NCBI GenBank assembly: GCA_036741235.1
Contig: DAINSQ010000048.1
Span: 1 to 28,687, forward strand
DNA length: 28,687 nucleotides
Source: JABWBR01 sp036741235
Lineage (GTDB): Bacteria > Bacteroidota > Bacteroidia > Chitinophagales > Saprospiraceae
Reading direction: 5' to 3'
Positions 1 to 6,561 of this stretch are shown piece after piece. The notes beneath the pieces are model-generated. The model ran no database searches, was not told the origin of the DNA, and saw nothing but the letters and a program-made list of their open reading frames with translations. Numbering within the stretch: position 1 is the first letter of the stretch; each line of letters begins with the position of its first letter. A program made the translations under genes and the position numbers.

Positions 1-42
1 AAAAAATCAATGTAATTTACGAAAAAAATAAATTTAAATTTG

Positions 43-50
43 TATATTTG
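43..50 (+). promoter_or_regulatory. Candidate -7 promoter element (TAnnTTTG)
   Basis: TATATTTG matches the Bacteroidota -7 consensus and lies 42 bases before the first start codon. No TTG or TTTG is seen at the expected distance upstream, so only half of the promoter is supported. Confidence 0.4.
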
Positions 51-92
51 CAACTTTAAGGGAGGTTGAACTGTTAAGTTGAAGTAAAGAAG

Positions 93-566
93 ATGAAGAT
101 AACTCGGAAAGAATCCGGCGAATTAATCGCAGTCGTCATCGGAGAATTGACAACTGCGGACATTGCGAAAATCCGACGGAGCAAAGAGTTTGTCTTTGAT
201 TGGGAACTTGAACAGGCTACCGAACTTTACAAACTTTACTTAAAGGATGATGAAAGCCAGATTCTTGGCTTGCTTTCTTTGAAAGATTATCCGGAAGAAC
301 TCAGAATTCACATCAACCTGATAGAAGTAATCAAAAGTCAGGTTGGCAAAACCAAGACTTTAGACCATATTGCCGGCTGCCTTATAGCATATGCTTGTGC
401 ATTGGCATTTAGCAGAGGATACGAAGGTTTTGTTTCTTTACAGCCGAAAACCCGGCTCATTGATCTATACCAGGACAAATACGGATTCAGACAATATGGG
501 CGACTCCTGGCGGTAGAATATGAAATTTCAAAACAACTCATTGATAAATACATTGGTGATGAGTAA
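93..566 (+). CDS. GNAT-like acetyltransferase, probable toxin of a TA pair
   Basis: A 157-residue protein with a GNAT-like central part: a predicted helix around residues 85-110 (GCLIAYACALAFSRGYEG) followed by a strand and a C-terminal segment containing LIDLYQDKYGF, where GNAT proteins typically carry a YxxxGF-like end. The acetyl-CoA loop (SQVGKTKTLDHIAG, about residues 82-95) is degenerate relative to Q/RxxGxG/A. Its stop codon overlaps the start of a downstream helix-turn-helix gene by 8 bases (559-566), which implies translational coupling. Small GNAT proteins paired with HTH proteins occur as toxin-antitoxin modules in which the GNAT protein acetylates a translation component. That role is inferred here from size and partner. 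A metabolic N-acetyltransferase is the alternative. Confidence 0.6.
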   Translation: MKITRKESGELIAVVIGELTTADIAKIRRSKEFVFDWELEQATELYKLYLKDDESQILGLLSLKDYPEELRIHINLIEVIKSQVGKTKTLDHIAGCLIAYACALAFSRGYEGFVSLQPKTRLIDLYQDKYGFRQYGRLLAVEYEISKQLIDKYIGDE

Positions 567-1098
567 ATACGAAAAAATTTATCAGCATCTGCGGGAGGAA
601 TTTTCCGATGAGGAAATTGCCGCAGGATATGTATTTCCGGACGATTTGGGCCAAAAAGAAAAAGAGGAGATTGAAGCTGAATTCAAAAAATTGAGATTAA
701 AAGCACTAAAGGAAAGAACAGAAGAGCAGCGACTGCTCTCAGAACTGATGAGAATGAAATTATTGATGAGGGATTACTTTGAAAGAGGTGGATTCGAAGA
801 CGGGTTTTCATTTTCTAAACAATTAGACCAGTATATTAAGATACTTGGCCGGAATCAAAAAGAATTTGCAGCCGAGATTGACCTACACCCAACGAAATTG
901 AGCAGACTATTAAATGACCGGGAAAATCCGAATGTAGAACTGGCATACAGGTTAGAAGTTCACGGTGGGAATATTATTCCCGCTCTCTACTGGTGGAAAT
1001 TGCATGCAAAAAGAATTGAAGAGGATGTCAGAACGGATAAAGAAAGAAGAAAAATAGAAAGTGAAAAAGTAAGGAATCAGTTGAGGTTCAGAGCATGA
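559..1098 (+). CDS. XRE-like helix-turn-helix protein, probable antitoxin
   Basis: The ATG at 559 lies inside the end of the upstream GNAT gene in an ATGAGTAA overlap. A start at 520 would overlap that gene by 47 bases and add 13 residues with no clear homology, so 559 is preferred, giving 179 residues. Residues 1-75 are charged, helical and probably coiled. Residues 94-136 form the DNA-binding domain: KEFAAEIDLHPTKLSRLLND resembles the recognition-helix region of XRE/HigA regulators. The C-terminus is very basic and acidic (KERRKIESEK). The likely role is autorepressing antitoxin of the GNAT protein, based on the overlap and the domain type. The order here is toxin first, antitoxin second, as in HigBA-like systems. 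Confidence 0.6.
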   Translation: MSKYEKIYQHLREEFSDEEIAAGYVFPDDLGQKEKEEIEAEFKKLRLKALKERTEEQRLLSELMRMKLLMRDYFERGGFEDGFSFSKQLDQYIKILGRNQKEFAAEIDLHPTKLSRLLNDRENPNVELAYRLEVHGGNIIPALYWWKLHAKRIEEDVRTDKERRKIESEKVRNQLRFRA

Positions 1099-1105
1099 AA
1101 TTAAA

Positions 1106-1209
1106 GCCGCTAACTCCGCATGGTCGTCCATGCCGCCTCATGGCTAAGAAATGACCGGGGAAGGTGGCACGTCGTCCATGCCACAGTTGTGTGCAATGTT
1201 GTAGGCAGG
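1106..1209. repeat. GC-rich imperfect palindrome, cassette-boundary-like (site A)
   Basis: GC-rich spacer in an AT-rich neighbourhood. It holds a perfect 6-bp hairpin GCATGG-TCGT-CCATGC (1118-1133) and a second pairing GTGGCA...TGCCAC. It begins with GCCGCTAAC and ends with GTTGTGTGCAA and GTTGTAGGCAG, so AAC and GTT sit at opposite ends. The GTTGTAGGCA end is shared with site B at 1930-1985. The form recalls integron attC sites, but the RYYYAAC/GTTRRRY boxes are not exact. Confidence 0.45.
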
Positions 1210-1227
1210 TAGCTACCCCCCCAAAAC

Positions 1228-1258
1228 TTGTAAAAATCAAATAGATTGCGTAAATTTG
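1228..1258 (+). promoter_or_regulatory. Promoter of the antitoxin/PIN operon
   Basis: TTG (1228-1230), a 20-base spacer, then TAAATTTG (1251-1258) match the Bacteroidota -33/-7 promoter well. Transcription would begin about 7 bases later, leaving a short leader before the ATG at 1278. Confidence 0.6.
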
Positions 1259-1277
1259 AATAAAAGCAGGTAAAAAA

Positions 1278-1505
1278 ATGAAGACACTCAATATATCTAT
1301 TTCAGAATTAGAGCTTTATAAGTTTGGCATCAAGAAGGACTCCTTAACTTTTACCGAGTTAGTTGAACTAATCAGTCGGGAGTTGATGCGTCAGAATCTC
1401 GACAGGTGTGTGGAGTTAGCCGAGAAGTATGGGTTATCCTCCATGACAATGGACGAGATAAGCGAAGAAGTAAAGGCGGTAAGAAATGCAAAAAATCGTC
1501 ATTGA
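1278..1505 (+). CDS. Small antitoxin of a PIN-family TA module
   Basis: 75 residues, mostly helical and acidic at its C-terminus (MDEISEEVKAVRN), beginning MKTLNISISELELYKFG. Small proteins of this type are usually encoded directly before PIN toxins of the class annotated as putative TA toxin component, PIN family. The gene overlaps the start of the PIN reading frame by 20 bases (1486-1505), so the two were co-translated. It has a good promoter at 1228-1258 and remains intact although its toxin partner is broken. No DNA-binding fold can be assigned with confidence from sequence alone. The antitoxin role rests on size, position and overlap. Confidence 0.6.
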   Translation: MKTLNISISELELYKFGIKKDSLTFTELVELISRELMRQNLDRCVELAEKYGLSSMTMDEISEEVKAVRNAKNRH

Positions 1506-1905
1506 CACCAACGTAATCGTATCTTCGCTCATTTAACGAAGTTATCCTTACAAAATCATCTATGAACTTTTTGTTGATGATAAGTTTGTGTTGTGCGTTT
1601 CAGAAGAACTGATGTCTGAGTACTACGAAGTGCTATCAAGACCGAAATTTGCAAGATTTCCCGACTTTTTTGGCAGAGCAGAAAGTTTGCTTGCAGATAT
1701 AGAAGATAAAGCAAAAAAAATTGTGCCCCGCACTAAAATAGACCTGATTTCAGACAAAGACGACAATAAGGTTTTGGAACTTGCAGATGAATGTGAAGCG
1801 GATTTCATCATTACAGGAAATACGACTGATTTTACTTTCGCAGAATACAAGAACACTAAAATTGTGAGCCCAAAAGATTATTGGGAACTATACGCACCAA
1901 AATAA
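1486..1905 (+). pseudogene. PIN-domain toxin interrupted by a nonsense codon
   Basis: Reading from the ATG at 1486 gives MQKIVIDTNVIVSSLI, then TAA at 1534-1536 (codon 17), and then the rest of a PIN domain in the same frame to the stop at 1903-1905. The N-terminal piece carries the first catalytic aspartate (IDTN, Asp7). The downstream piece carries the conserved Glu region (EELMSEYYEVLSRPKF), the DDNKVLELA aspartates and the TGNTTDF motif. In this family the residue after SxLI is commonly Gln, so a single C-to-T change of CAA to TAA would explain the stop. Re-initiation at the GTG at 1588 would lack Asp7 and should not yield an active metal site. The rest of the frame is uncorrupted, which suggests a recent inactivation or a sequencing error. 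Confidence 0.8.
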
Positions 1906-1929
1906 AATACAAAATACTCACAACTCTCT

Positions 1930-1985
1930 GCTACCGACAATGCCGCCTAAGCGGCGGCATCGCGGCGGCAGCACCGTTGTAGGCA
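1930..1985. repeat. GC-rich imperfect palindrome, cassette-boundary-like (site B)
   Basis: A perfect hairpin TGCCGCC-TAAGC-GGCGGCA (1941-1959) is followed by a second GGCGGCA (1964-1970). The outer ends TGCTAC (1929-1934) and GTTGTAGGCA are partly complementary. The core ATGCCGCCTAAGCG is shared with site C, where it reads ATGCCTCCTAAGCG, and the GTTGTAGGCA end is shared with site A. It lies just after the PIN pseudogene and could act as a terminator, a recombination site, or both. Confidence 0.5.
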
Positions 1986-2065
1986 ATTTAAAGACAAACA
2001 TTCCCATACTTATTAGATTTCTGAACTTTTAACTCGTTTCCTAAAACAATTAGCTTATAGTTTAT

Positions 2066-2791
2066 ATGGACATACTTGTAAAAACTGACTCGGATACACT
2101 CAGAAAACGCTATGAGCATTTCTTCTTTTCAGGCATGACTCTGCTTTTGCTTGCTACATTTTTTATTGGCTTTGCTTCATCTTACTATCTGGCAGGCATA
2201 ACAAATGCACCACTTCCAGACAAAACTATTCATGTACATGCAATTGTATTCACTATTTGGATGCTCCTGTTTGTTGCACAGGTTTCTCTAACATTTATTA
2301 ACAAGGTCAATATTCATCGTCAACTCGGAATCATTAGTTTTTGCTTTACCTTTCTAATGATTCCTACAGGGCTTATGGCCAGTGTGGATACTCTAAAGCG
2401 AATGATTGCTCCAGGAATTGATGAGTTGTTGTTTATGATAAACATCACCATGTTACTCGGTTTCACATCCTTTATGGCAGCAGCATATAGAATGAAAAAC
2501 AATCCCGCTGTACATAAGAGACTCATACTTATTGCTAATATTGCTCTTGTTTTTGCAGGACTGATTCGATGGCCATTTAATTTACTCTTTCATAATATTC
2601 CTATTGCAGCAAGAGCTTCTTATCTTTTCTTGCTTCCGTTAGTGCTTTATGATTTATGGAGCATGCGGAAAATTCACCGAGTAACACTTTGGTCAAGCAT
2701 CCTGCTCATTTTTGTTTTTGAGCTTCGTTTTATGATTGCTAAAACAATAGTTTGGCTAGACTTTGTAGCATGGATTAAACTCCATTTTTAA
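2066..2791 (+). CDS. Seven-helix integral membrane protein with conserved-looking histidines
   Basis: 241 residues with about seven hydrophobic helices (roughly residues 22-44, 57-78, 86-105, 118-140, 150-168, 183-197 and 207-226). Histidines cluster near membrane edges: TIHVHAIVF (His56, His58), HRQLG (His84) and HKRLI (His150). The arrangement resembles heme-b or metal-binding membrane families, but no named family is recognised with confidence. An inner-membrane location is expected. It stands alone between two palindromic or degraded spacers and is transcribed in the same direction as its neighbours. The ATG at 2066 is the only reasonable start. Function is unknown. Confidence 0.65.
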   Translation: MDILVKTDSDTLRKRYEHFFFSGMTLLLLATFFIGFASSYYLAGITNAPLPDKTIHVHAIVFTIWMLLFVAQVSLTFINKVNIHRQLGIISFCFTFLMIPTGLMASVDTLKRMIAPGIDELLFMINITMLLGFTSFMAAAYRMKNNPAVHKRLILIANIALVFAGLIRWPFNLLFHNIPIAARASYLFLLPLVLYDLWSMRKIHRVTLWSSILLIFVFELRFMIAKTIVWLDFVAWIKLHF

Positions 2792-2836
2792 AAGGATACG
2801 TAACTGTTTAGGTTAATTTTGAATTTTTAGGGATAA

Positions 2837-2983
2837 TATATAAATTTACAAAAAAGACTGGAGTTGAAGCTACCGGATACCATAGAGGAATGCCATGTAT
2901 TGATAGGTCAGTTGCTGGAAGTGATCTCAGGGTTACAACAGCGCATAACCTCAAATGACTCGAAAAACAAGATGAATGCATAA
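2837..2983 (+). pseudogene. Degraded N-terminus of an IS66-like transposase
   Basis: The plus-strand frame from 2837 reads ...ELKLPDTIEECHVLIGQLLE and continues VISGLQQRIT before a stop at 2981-2983. The LPDTIEECHxLI segment followed by a leucine-rich LQQRI stretch is typical of the coiled N-terminal region of IS66-family transposases. An SKN reminiscent of their NSKNS motif follows. No start codon, no zinc-finger or DDE domain and no terminal inverted repeat remain. This is a remnant about 49 codons long, probably the scar of an insertion between the membrane protein and the Fic gene. Confidence 0.45.
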
Positions 2984-3075
2984 GATGAAGACATCCCCCC
3001 TGAAACATGGAAACCGGCACACAACCAGCGACCCAATCAAGCCAAATCAACATATGATTTAAATTTGACCTTATG

Positions 3076-3107
3076 TTTGTTGATTTTTTAGCTAATAAGT
3101 ATCTTTG
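3076..3107 (+). promoter_or_regulatory. Promoter of the Fic gene
   Basis: TTTG (3076-3079), a 20-base spacer and TATCTTTG (3100-3107) form a full-consensus Bacteroidota promoter. The -7 element ends one base before the ATG at 3108, so transcription would begin after that codon. This decides for the downstream ATG at 3129. Confidence 0.7.
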
Positions 3108-3128
3108 ATGCGATCAAATGATGGCATC

Positions 3129-4088
3129 ATGATTCATAAATACTACGAAGGAACCCCAAAAATAATCAATTTGTCAACCGAGATAGGCAGGTTGTTAGGT
3201 ATTGTAGATGCTACACATCTTAGGAAGCCGCAGACGGAACTAAGGAAAAAAAATAAGGTAAAGACCATTCGCGCGTCATTGGCGATAGAGGGGAACACTA
3301 TGAGCGAAGATCAGATTACTGCGATCATTGACAATAAACGCGTAATCGGCCCTCCCAAGGATATCAAAGAAGTGGAGAATGCAATTCAGGTCTACGATAA
3401 TCTTTCAAACTATGACGCTTTTTCGAAGGAATCTTATCTGGAGGCACACAGGTTGTTAATGTCGGGTCTGGTTGATATGCCAGGCCAATTCAGAACCGGT
3501 TCGGTCGGAGTGATTCAAGGGGACAGAATAGCGCATTTGGCTCCACCTGGATGGAATATCGATAATTTGATGACAGATTTGTTCAGGTATCTTAAAGAAG
3601 GGGAAGATAACCTGATCATCAAGAGTTGCGTCTTCCACTATGAAATGGAGTTTATTCATCCTTTTATGGATGGGAATGGAAGGATGGGGCGATTGTGGCA
3701 AACCGTGATACTGATGAGGGCAAATCCTGTGTTTGAATATTTGCCGATTGAGCAAGAGATAAAGAAGAGTCAAGAGGAATATTATAATGTGTTGAGTCAG
3801 TGCGACAAGGAAGGATTGTCCACAAAATTTGTCGAATACTTATTGGGTAAAATAAAGTTGAGTTTAGCGGAATTGGTGGATATTCAAAGGGAGAATTTCA
3901 CAGATAAGGAGCGCTTGAAATACTTCCTGGAGCAAATTAATACAGGTACGTTCACCAGGAAAGACTACCTTAAGATGTTTCCTGAAATCTCGACCGCAAC
4001 CGCTACGAGGGATTTGAGAAAAGGCGTTGAGGAAGGGATATTAGCAAGGAAAGGTAGCGACCGATTAGCAACCTATCAAAAGAAATAA
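3129..4088 (+). CDS. fic: Fic-domain AMP-transferase with N-terminal inhibitory helix
   Basis: 319 residues. The Fic core motif HPFMDGNGRMGR is complete (His177 to Arg188), so an active nucleotidyltransferase is expected, usually transferring AMP from ATP onto target hydroxyls. Upstream, SLAIEGN (Ser50, Glu54, Gly55) matches the (S/T)xxxE(G/N) inhibitory helix. Because it lies in the same chain, N-terminal to the Fic core, this is a self-inhibited class II-like enzyme. Residues of about 255-319 form a winged-helix-like C-terminal domain (FTRKDYLKMFPEISTATATR). The start at 3129 is chosen because the promoter at 3076-3107 overlaps the earlier ATG at 3108. No separate antitoxin gene is adjacent, which fits internal inhibition. 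The target cannot be deduced. Confidence 0.85.
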   Translation: MIHKYYEGTPKIINLSTEIGRLLGIVDATHLRKPQTELRKKNKVKTIRASLAIEGNTMSEDQITAIIDNKRVIGPPKDIKEVENAIQVYDNLSNYDAFSKESYLEAHRLLMSGLVDMPGQFRTGSVGVIQGDRIAHLAPPGWNIDNLMTDLFRYLKEGEDNLIIKSCVFHYEMEFIHPFMDGNGRMGRLWQTVILMRANPVFEYLPIEQEIKKSQEEYYNVLSQCDKEGLSTKFVEYLLGKIKLSLAELVDIQRENFTDKERLKYFLEQINTGTFTRKDYLKMFPEISTATATRDLRKGVEEGILARKGSDRLATYQKK

Positions 4089-4102
4089 ATATAGAACTGA
4101 GC

Positions 4103-4165
4103 CCAAATATCCACTGCCTTTCATGCCTCCTAAGCGTCGGCACGTCGGCAGTGGTATCGTTAAAT
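4103..4165. repeat. Imperfect palindrome related to site B (site C)
   Basis: An outer perfect stem CCACTGCC (4111-4118) / GGCAGTGG (4147-4154) encloses ATGCCTCCTAAGCGTCGGCA, a close copy of the core of site B. It ends in ATCGTTAAATC, where GTTAAAT fits the attC right-hand consensus GTTRRRY. It separates the Fic gene from the DUF6624 gene. Confidence 0.5.
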
Positions 4166-4185
4166 CTCATAAAAAAACTACAAAA

Positions 4186-5082
4186 ATGAATAGACAAATT
4201 CTAACGCTCATCTCATTTGGGATAATTTCTTTGGCTTTTTGTAATAAAATAAAAAGCCAACAAATGACTGACGTCGAAGTCTGGAAGCTTGGTTGGAGAA
4301 TAATTGCAAGTTCGATAGAAGAAAATTATGAGCTCGCAAATTTGCAATTTGATTCATTGAGGAATGGCGCTAAAATAATTGATAGAAAATATCTTGTAAC
4401 AGGACTTGAGGTAAAAAACAAACTTGGGAAAGTTGATGAAGTTATTGAAATCATTAGTTCCCAGGACAAAAAAATGCTGCAAGAGATTTGTAGCAAAGGC
4501 TTTTTGTCCGATTACAAGGTTTGTGAAGAATATTCAATTGAAGAAGTCGACAATAAGGAACTCCAAAATGAATTGATTAAAATGTATGTTGATGACCAGG
4601 CATCGAGAGGAAATCTAATGCAGGACATAATCTTGAAATACAATATTGATTCAACTGAAATAGCTCGAGACGGAGGAGTTATGGTTGATGAAAGAAACAG
4701 AAACAGATTGAAAAAAATAATTGAAGAATATGGTTTCCCAACGAGAAAATTGGTCGGAAAAGATGCCATGCAGGGAATATTTTTAATAATTCAGCATAGT
4801 GACAGGGACAAAGAATGGCAGAAATCTCAACTCGAAAACATAGAAAAAGCGGTAAAAGTTGGCGATATGGATGGACAAAGCTATGCTTATCTCTATGATA
4901 GGATTAAGATAAATAGCGGAGAAAAACAGTTGTATGGGACTCAATTTGCTAAAGTTGACCCTGTTAACAAAGTGGTTGAGATAGCCGAAACAGAAGATGT
5001 AGAAAATTTGGATAAGCGAAGAATGGAAATTGGGATGATGCCTGTTGATATGTACAAAAAATTCATGCTCAAAAACCTGTAA
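4186..5082 (+). CDS. Exported DUF6624-type protein
   Basis: 298 residues from the ATG at 4186. An upstream in-frame ATG at 4123 is rejected because it lies inside the palindromic repeat and would bury the signal peptide. Residues 1-25 are a signal peptide (MNRQILTLISFGIISLAFC). The Cys could be a lipid site, but the Phe before it is unusual for a lipobox. The C-terminal half carries the DUF6624 pattern: LVGKDAMQGIFLIIQHSD, AYLYDRIKINSGEKQLYGTQ, and NLDKRRMEIGMMPVDMYKKF. The function of this domain is not established. The protein is expected in the periplasm or on the outer membrane. It is the last gene of the AT-rich accessory stretch. Confidence 0.7.
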   Translation: MNRQILTLISFGIISLAFCNKIKSQQMTDVEVWKLGWRIIASSIEENYELANLQFDSLRNGAKIIDRKYLVTGLEVKNKLGKVDEVIEIISSQDKKMLQEICSKGFLSDYKVCEEYSIEEVDNKELQNELIKMYVDDQASRGNLMQDIILKYNIDSTEIARDGGVMVDERNRNRLKKIIEEYGFPTRKLVGKDAMQGIFLIIQHSDRDKEWQKSQLENIEKAVKVGDMDGQSYAYLYDRIKINSGEKQLYGTQFAKVDPVNKVVEIAETEDVENLDKRRMEIGMMPVDMYKKFMLKNL

Positions 5083-5468
5083 AATGAATACGAGGCGGAA
5101 TCGAGTAGGAAGAGGCAAACCCTAAGCCCACCCCAGCCCGCTCACAATTTATCCCGCCACAGCGGGAGCGGTTCATGGTACAACGTTCTTTTTGGTAATA
5201 GTCTTTAAAGGACATGTATCTACGTTGGCGCAGTCGTTCTTCGGATACGGTCATCGGCGCCGGCGCGAAATTCAAATCTCGTGCCGCCTATCAGCCGGGT
5301 TCCAATCCGGCAGACACAGTACAATCGGGTAAAACCCGAATAAAAAAACGGCACGAAGTGGAACTTCGCGCCAGCGAAGGCGAAGGAAAACGGCACGTGG
5401 TAAAACCTCGCGCCAGCGGGGTATGTTTTGATAAAGGGGGGCGAATAAATCAAACAAACTGAACCAAC
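5083..5468. other. Gene-free spacer with hairpins and a dispersed repeat
   Basis: No credible gene is present. The spacer holds a small hairpin CCCGC-CACA-GCGGG near 5153-5166, the first copy of the 120-bp multi-hairpin repeat (5256-5375), and a partial further hairpin unit after it (GGCACGTGG...CCTCGCGCC, about 5391-5416). Open frames here only translate repeats. Confidence 0.6.
5256..5375. repeat. 120-bp multi-hairpin dispersed repeat, copy 1
   Basis: It aligns along its whole length with 6373-6491. Successive stem-loops are visible: one around GAAATTCAAATCTC, GCCGG-GTTCCAAT-CCGGC, TCGGGT-AAA-ACCCGA, and a longer arm GGCACGAAGT-GGA-ACTTCGCGCC. The GTTC(C/A)A loops resemble tRNA T-loops, but no tRNA can be drawn. 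It lies 93 bases upstream of the membrane-protein operon. Confidence 0.75.
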
Positions 5469-5894
5469 ATGAACAGGAATTTCATCTTGGCGGCAGTAGT
5501 GGCCACCCTCGTCAATCTCGCCATGAACGCGGGCGCTTACTTCTTTTTCTTAAAAGAGGTCTTTGAAGCAAACCCACCCATCTCCGAAGCCTTCCAGAAA
5601 CAACTGGTGCGACCTCCCGAACAATTGGTCGGATGGGCCATGGCGGTCACTTCCTTGACAATGGGCTTTTTTATAGCTACCGTTATCAAATGGTCGGGCG
5701 CAAGAACATTCGTTTCGGGGTTGAAAAAAGGCTTTATCGTTGGCTTTCTTTTTTGGAGTTCGGTCAATTCCGGGTTGTACGCTTCCTCCAATCACTTTTC
5801 GCTGGCCGGTTTTTTGGCAGATTTGCCTTTTAGCGTGCTGGCAATGACCGTTGCAGCAGCAGCGGCAGCTTGGGTATTGGGCAAAAGGGTTTAG
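5469..5894 (+). CDS. Small four-helix membrane protein
   Basis: 141 residues with helices at about 4-27, 53-72, 83-103 and 112-136, the last very Ala-rich (LAMTVAAAAAAWVLG). The hydrophilic loop after helix 1 (KEVFEANPPISEAFQKQLVR) probably faces one side of the membrane. No catalytic or metal-binding motif is visible, and no named family is recognised. The next gene starts 3 bases after its stop, so the two form an operon of small membrane proteins. The pair lies between two copies of the 120-bp multi-hairpin repeat. An inner-membrane location is likely. Function is unknown. Confidence 0.65.
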   Translation: MNRNFILAAVVATLVNLAMNAGAYFFFLKEVFEANPPISEAFQKQLVRPPEQLVGWAMAVTSLTMGFFIATVIKWSGARTFVSGLKKGFIVGFLFWSSVNSGLYASSNHFSLAGFLADLPFSVLAMTVAAAAAAWVLGKRV

Positions 5895-5897
5895 CTT

Positions 5898-6305
5898 ATG
5901 TTGCAGCGGATAAAAATACTTACCGCATTGGGTAGCCTTGCTTCAACAGGTTTCGGGGTCTGGCACTTTTTTGTACCCAGAATATGGAATTGGTATGCCT
6001 ATATTGACCCGTCGGCCACCGAACTTATTCTGGCCGTTAGGGCAATCAACCTGTTTTTTTCCCTGTCGCTGGTGTTGTTCGGGATGGCCAATTTGTTTGT
6101 CGTGTTTAAATCCCCGCAAGAAAGGTTCTCCCTGATGGTGCTGCTTTCGGCCTCCTGTATTTTATGGGCAACACGTTCAATTTGGCAAATATTGTATCCA
6201 CAAGGTTCTATTCAACCGTACCTTCAATACGGTTTACTGCTGATATTTATCCTGGTATTTGCCTGCTTCGCTTTTTCGCTTTGGTTGGTTTGGCTTAAAA
6301 AATAG
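5898..6305 (+). CDS. Small four-helix membrane protein, second gene of operon
   Basis: 135 residues with helices at about 8-27, 43-71, 79-97 and 108-133. Between helices 1 and 2 is an aromatic-rich loop (FFVPRIWNWYAYIDPSATEL). The ATG at 5898 is 3 bases after the upstream stop, so the genes are probably translated from one message. No enzyme motif is seen, and no family is named with confidence. The protein may act together with its upstream partner, an inference from spacing and similar topology only. Confidence 0.65.
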   Translation: MLQRIKILTALGSLASTGFGVWHFFVPRIWNWYAYIDPSATELILAVRAINLFFSLSLVLFGMANLFVVFKSPQERFSLMVLLSASCILWATRSIWQILYPQGSIQPYLQYGLLLIFILVFACFAFSLWLVWLKK

Positions 6306-6372
6306 TAGACAAAATGACCCCGCTGGCACGAGGCTACCAAAAACAACCACTAAAATCTCAAAAAAACATGCG

Positions 6373-6491
6373 GGCGCCGGCCCGAGATTCAAATCTCGTG
6401 CCGCCTGGCAGTCGGGTTCCAACCCGATAGATATAGTACAATCGGGTAAAACCCGAAGGATAAACGGCACGAAGTGGAACCTCGCGCCAGC
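6373..6491. repeat. 120-bp multi-hairpin dispersed repeat, copy 2
   Basis: Same orientation and order as copy 1 at 5256-5375, one base shorter. Its stems are cleaner: CGAGAT-TCAA-ATCTCG, TCGGGT-TCCA-ACCCGA and TCGGGT-AAA-ACCCGA. It lies 67 bases downstream of the two-gene membrane operon, making direct repeats around that operon. Confidence 0.75.
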
Positions 6492-6561
6492 AATGATGTC
6501 AGATCAATTTTCAATAACTTTTCCCCGCTATCTGTGTTATACCTTAGTCAACACGCTATTT

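Noticed and set aside
1534..1536. Programmed readthrough or recoding of the PIN stop codon
   Set aside because: It is a TAA with no selenocysteine-type structure visible, and PIN toxins are not known to be recoded. A nonsense mutation is simpler.
2808..3053. Minus-strand ORF of 81 codons
   Set aside because: Its protein is not plausible (scattered Cys and Trp, no domain), and the opposite strand carries a recognisable transposase remnant.
4123..4185. Upstream start for the DUF6624 protein
   Set aside because: It begins inside palindrome C and would place 21 charged residues in front of the signal peptide.
5256..5375. tRNA gene suggested by T-loop-like hairpins
   Set aside because: No acceptor stem, anticodon arm or D-arm can be arranged, and the hairpins simply follow each other.
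5214..5462. Small ORFs on both strands upstream of the membrane operon
   Set aside because: They cover the 120-bp repeat, and similar peptides arise wherever the repeat occurs.
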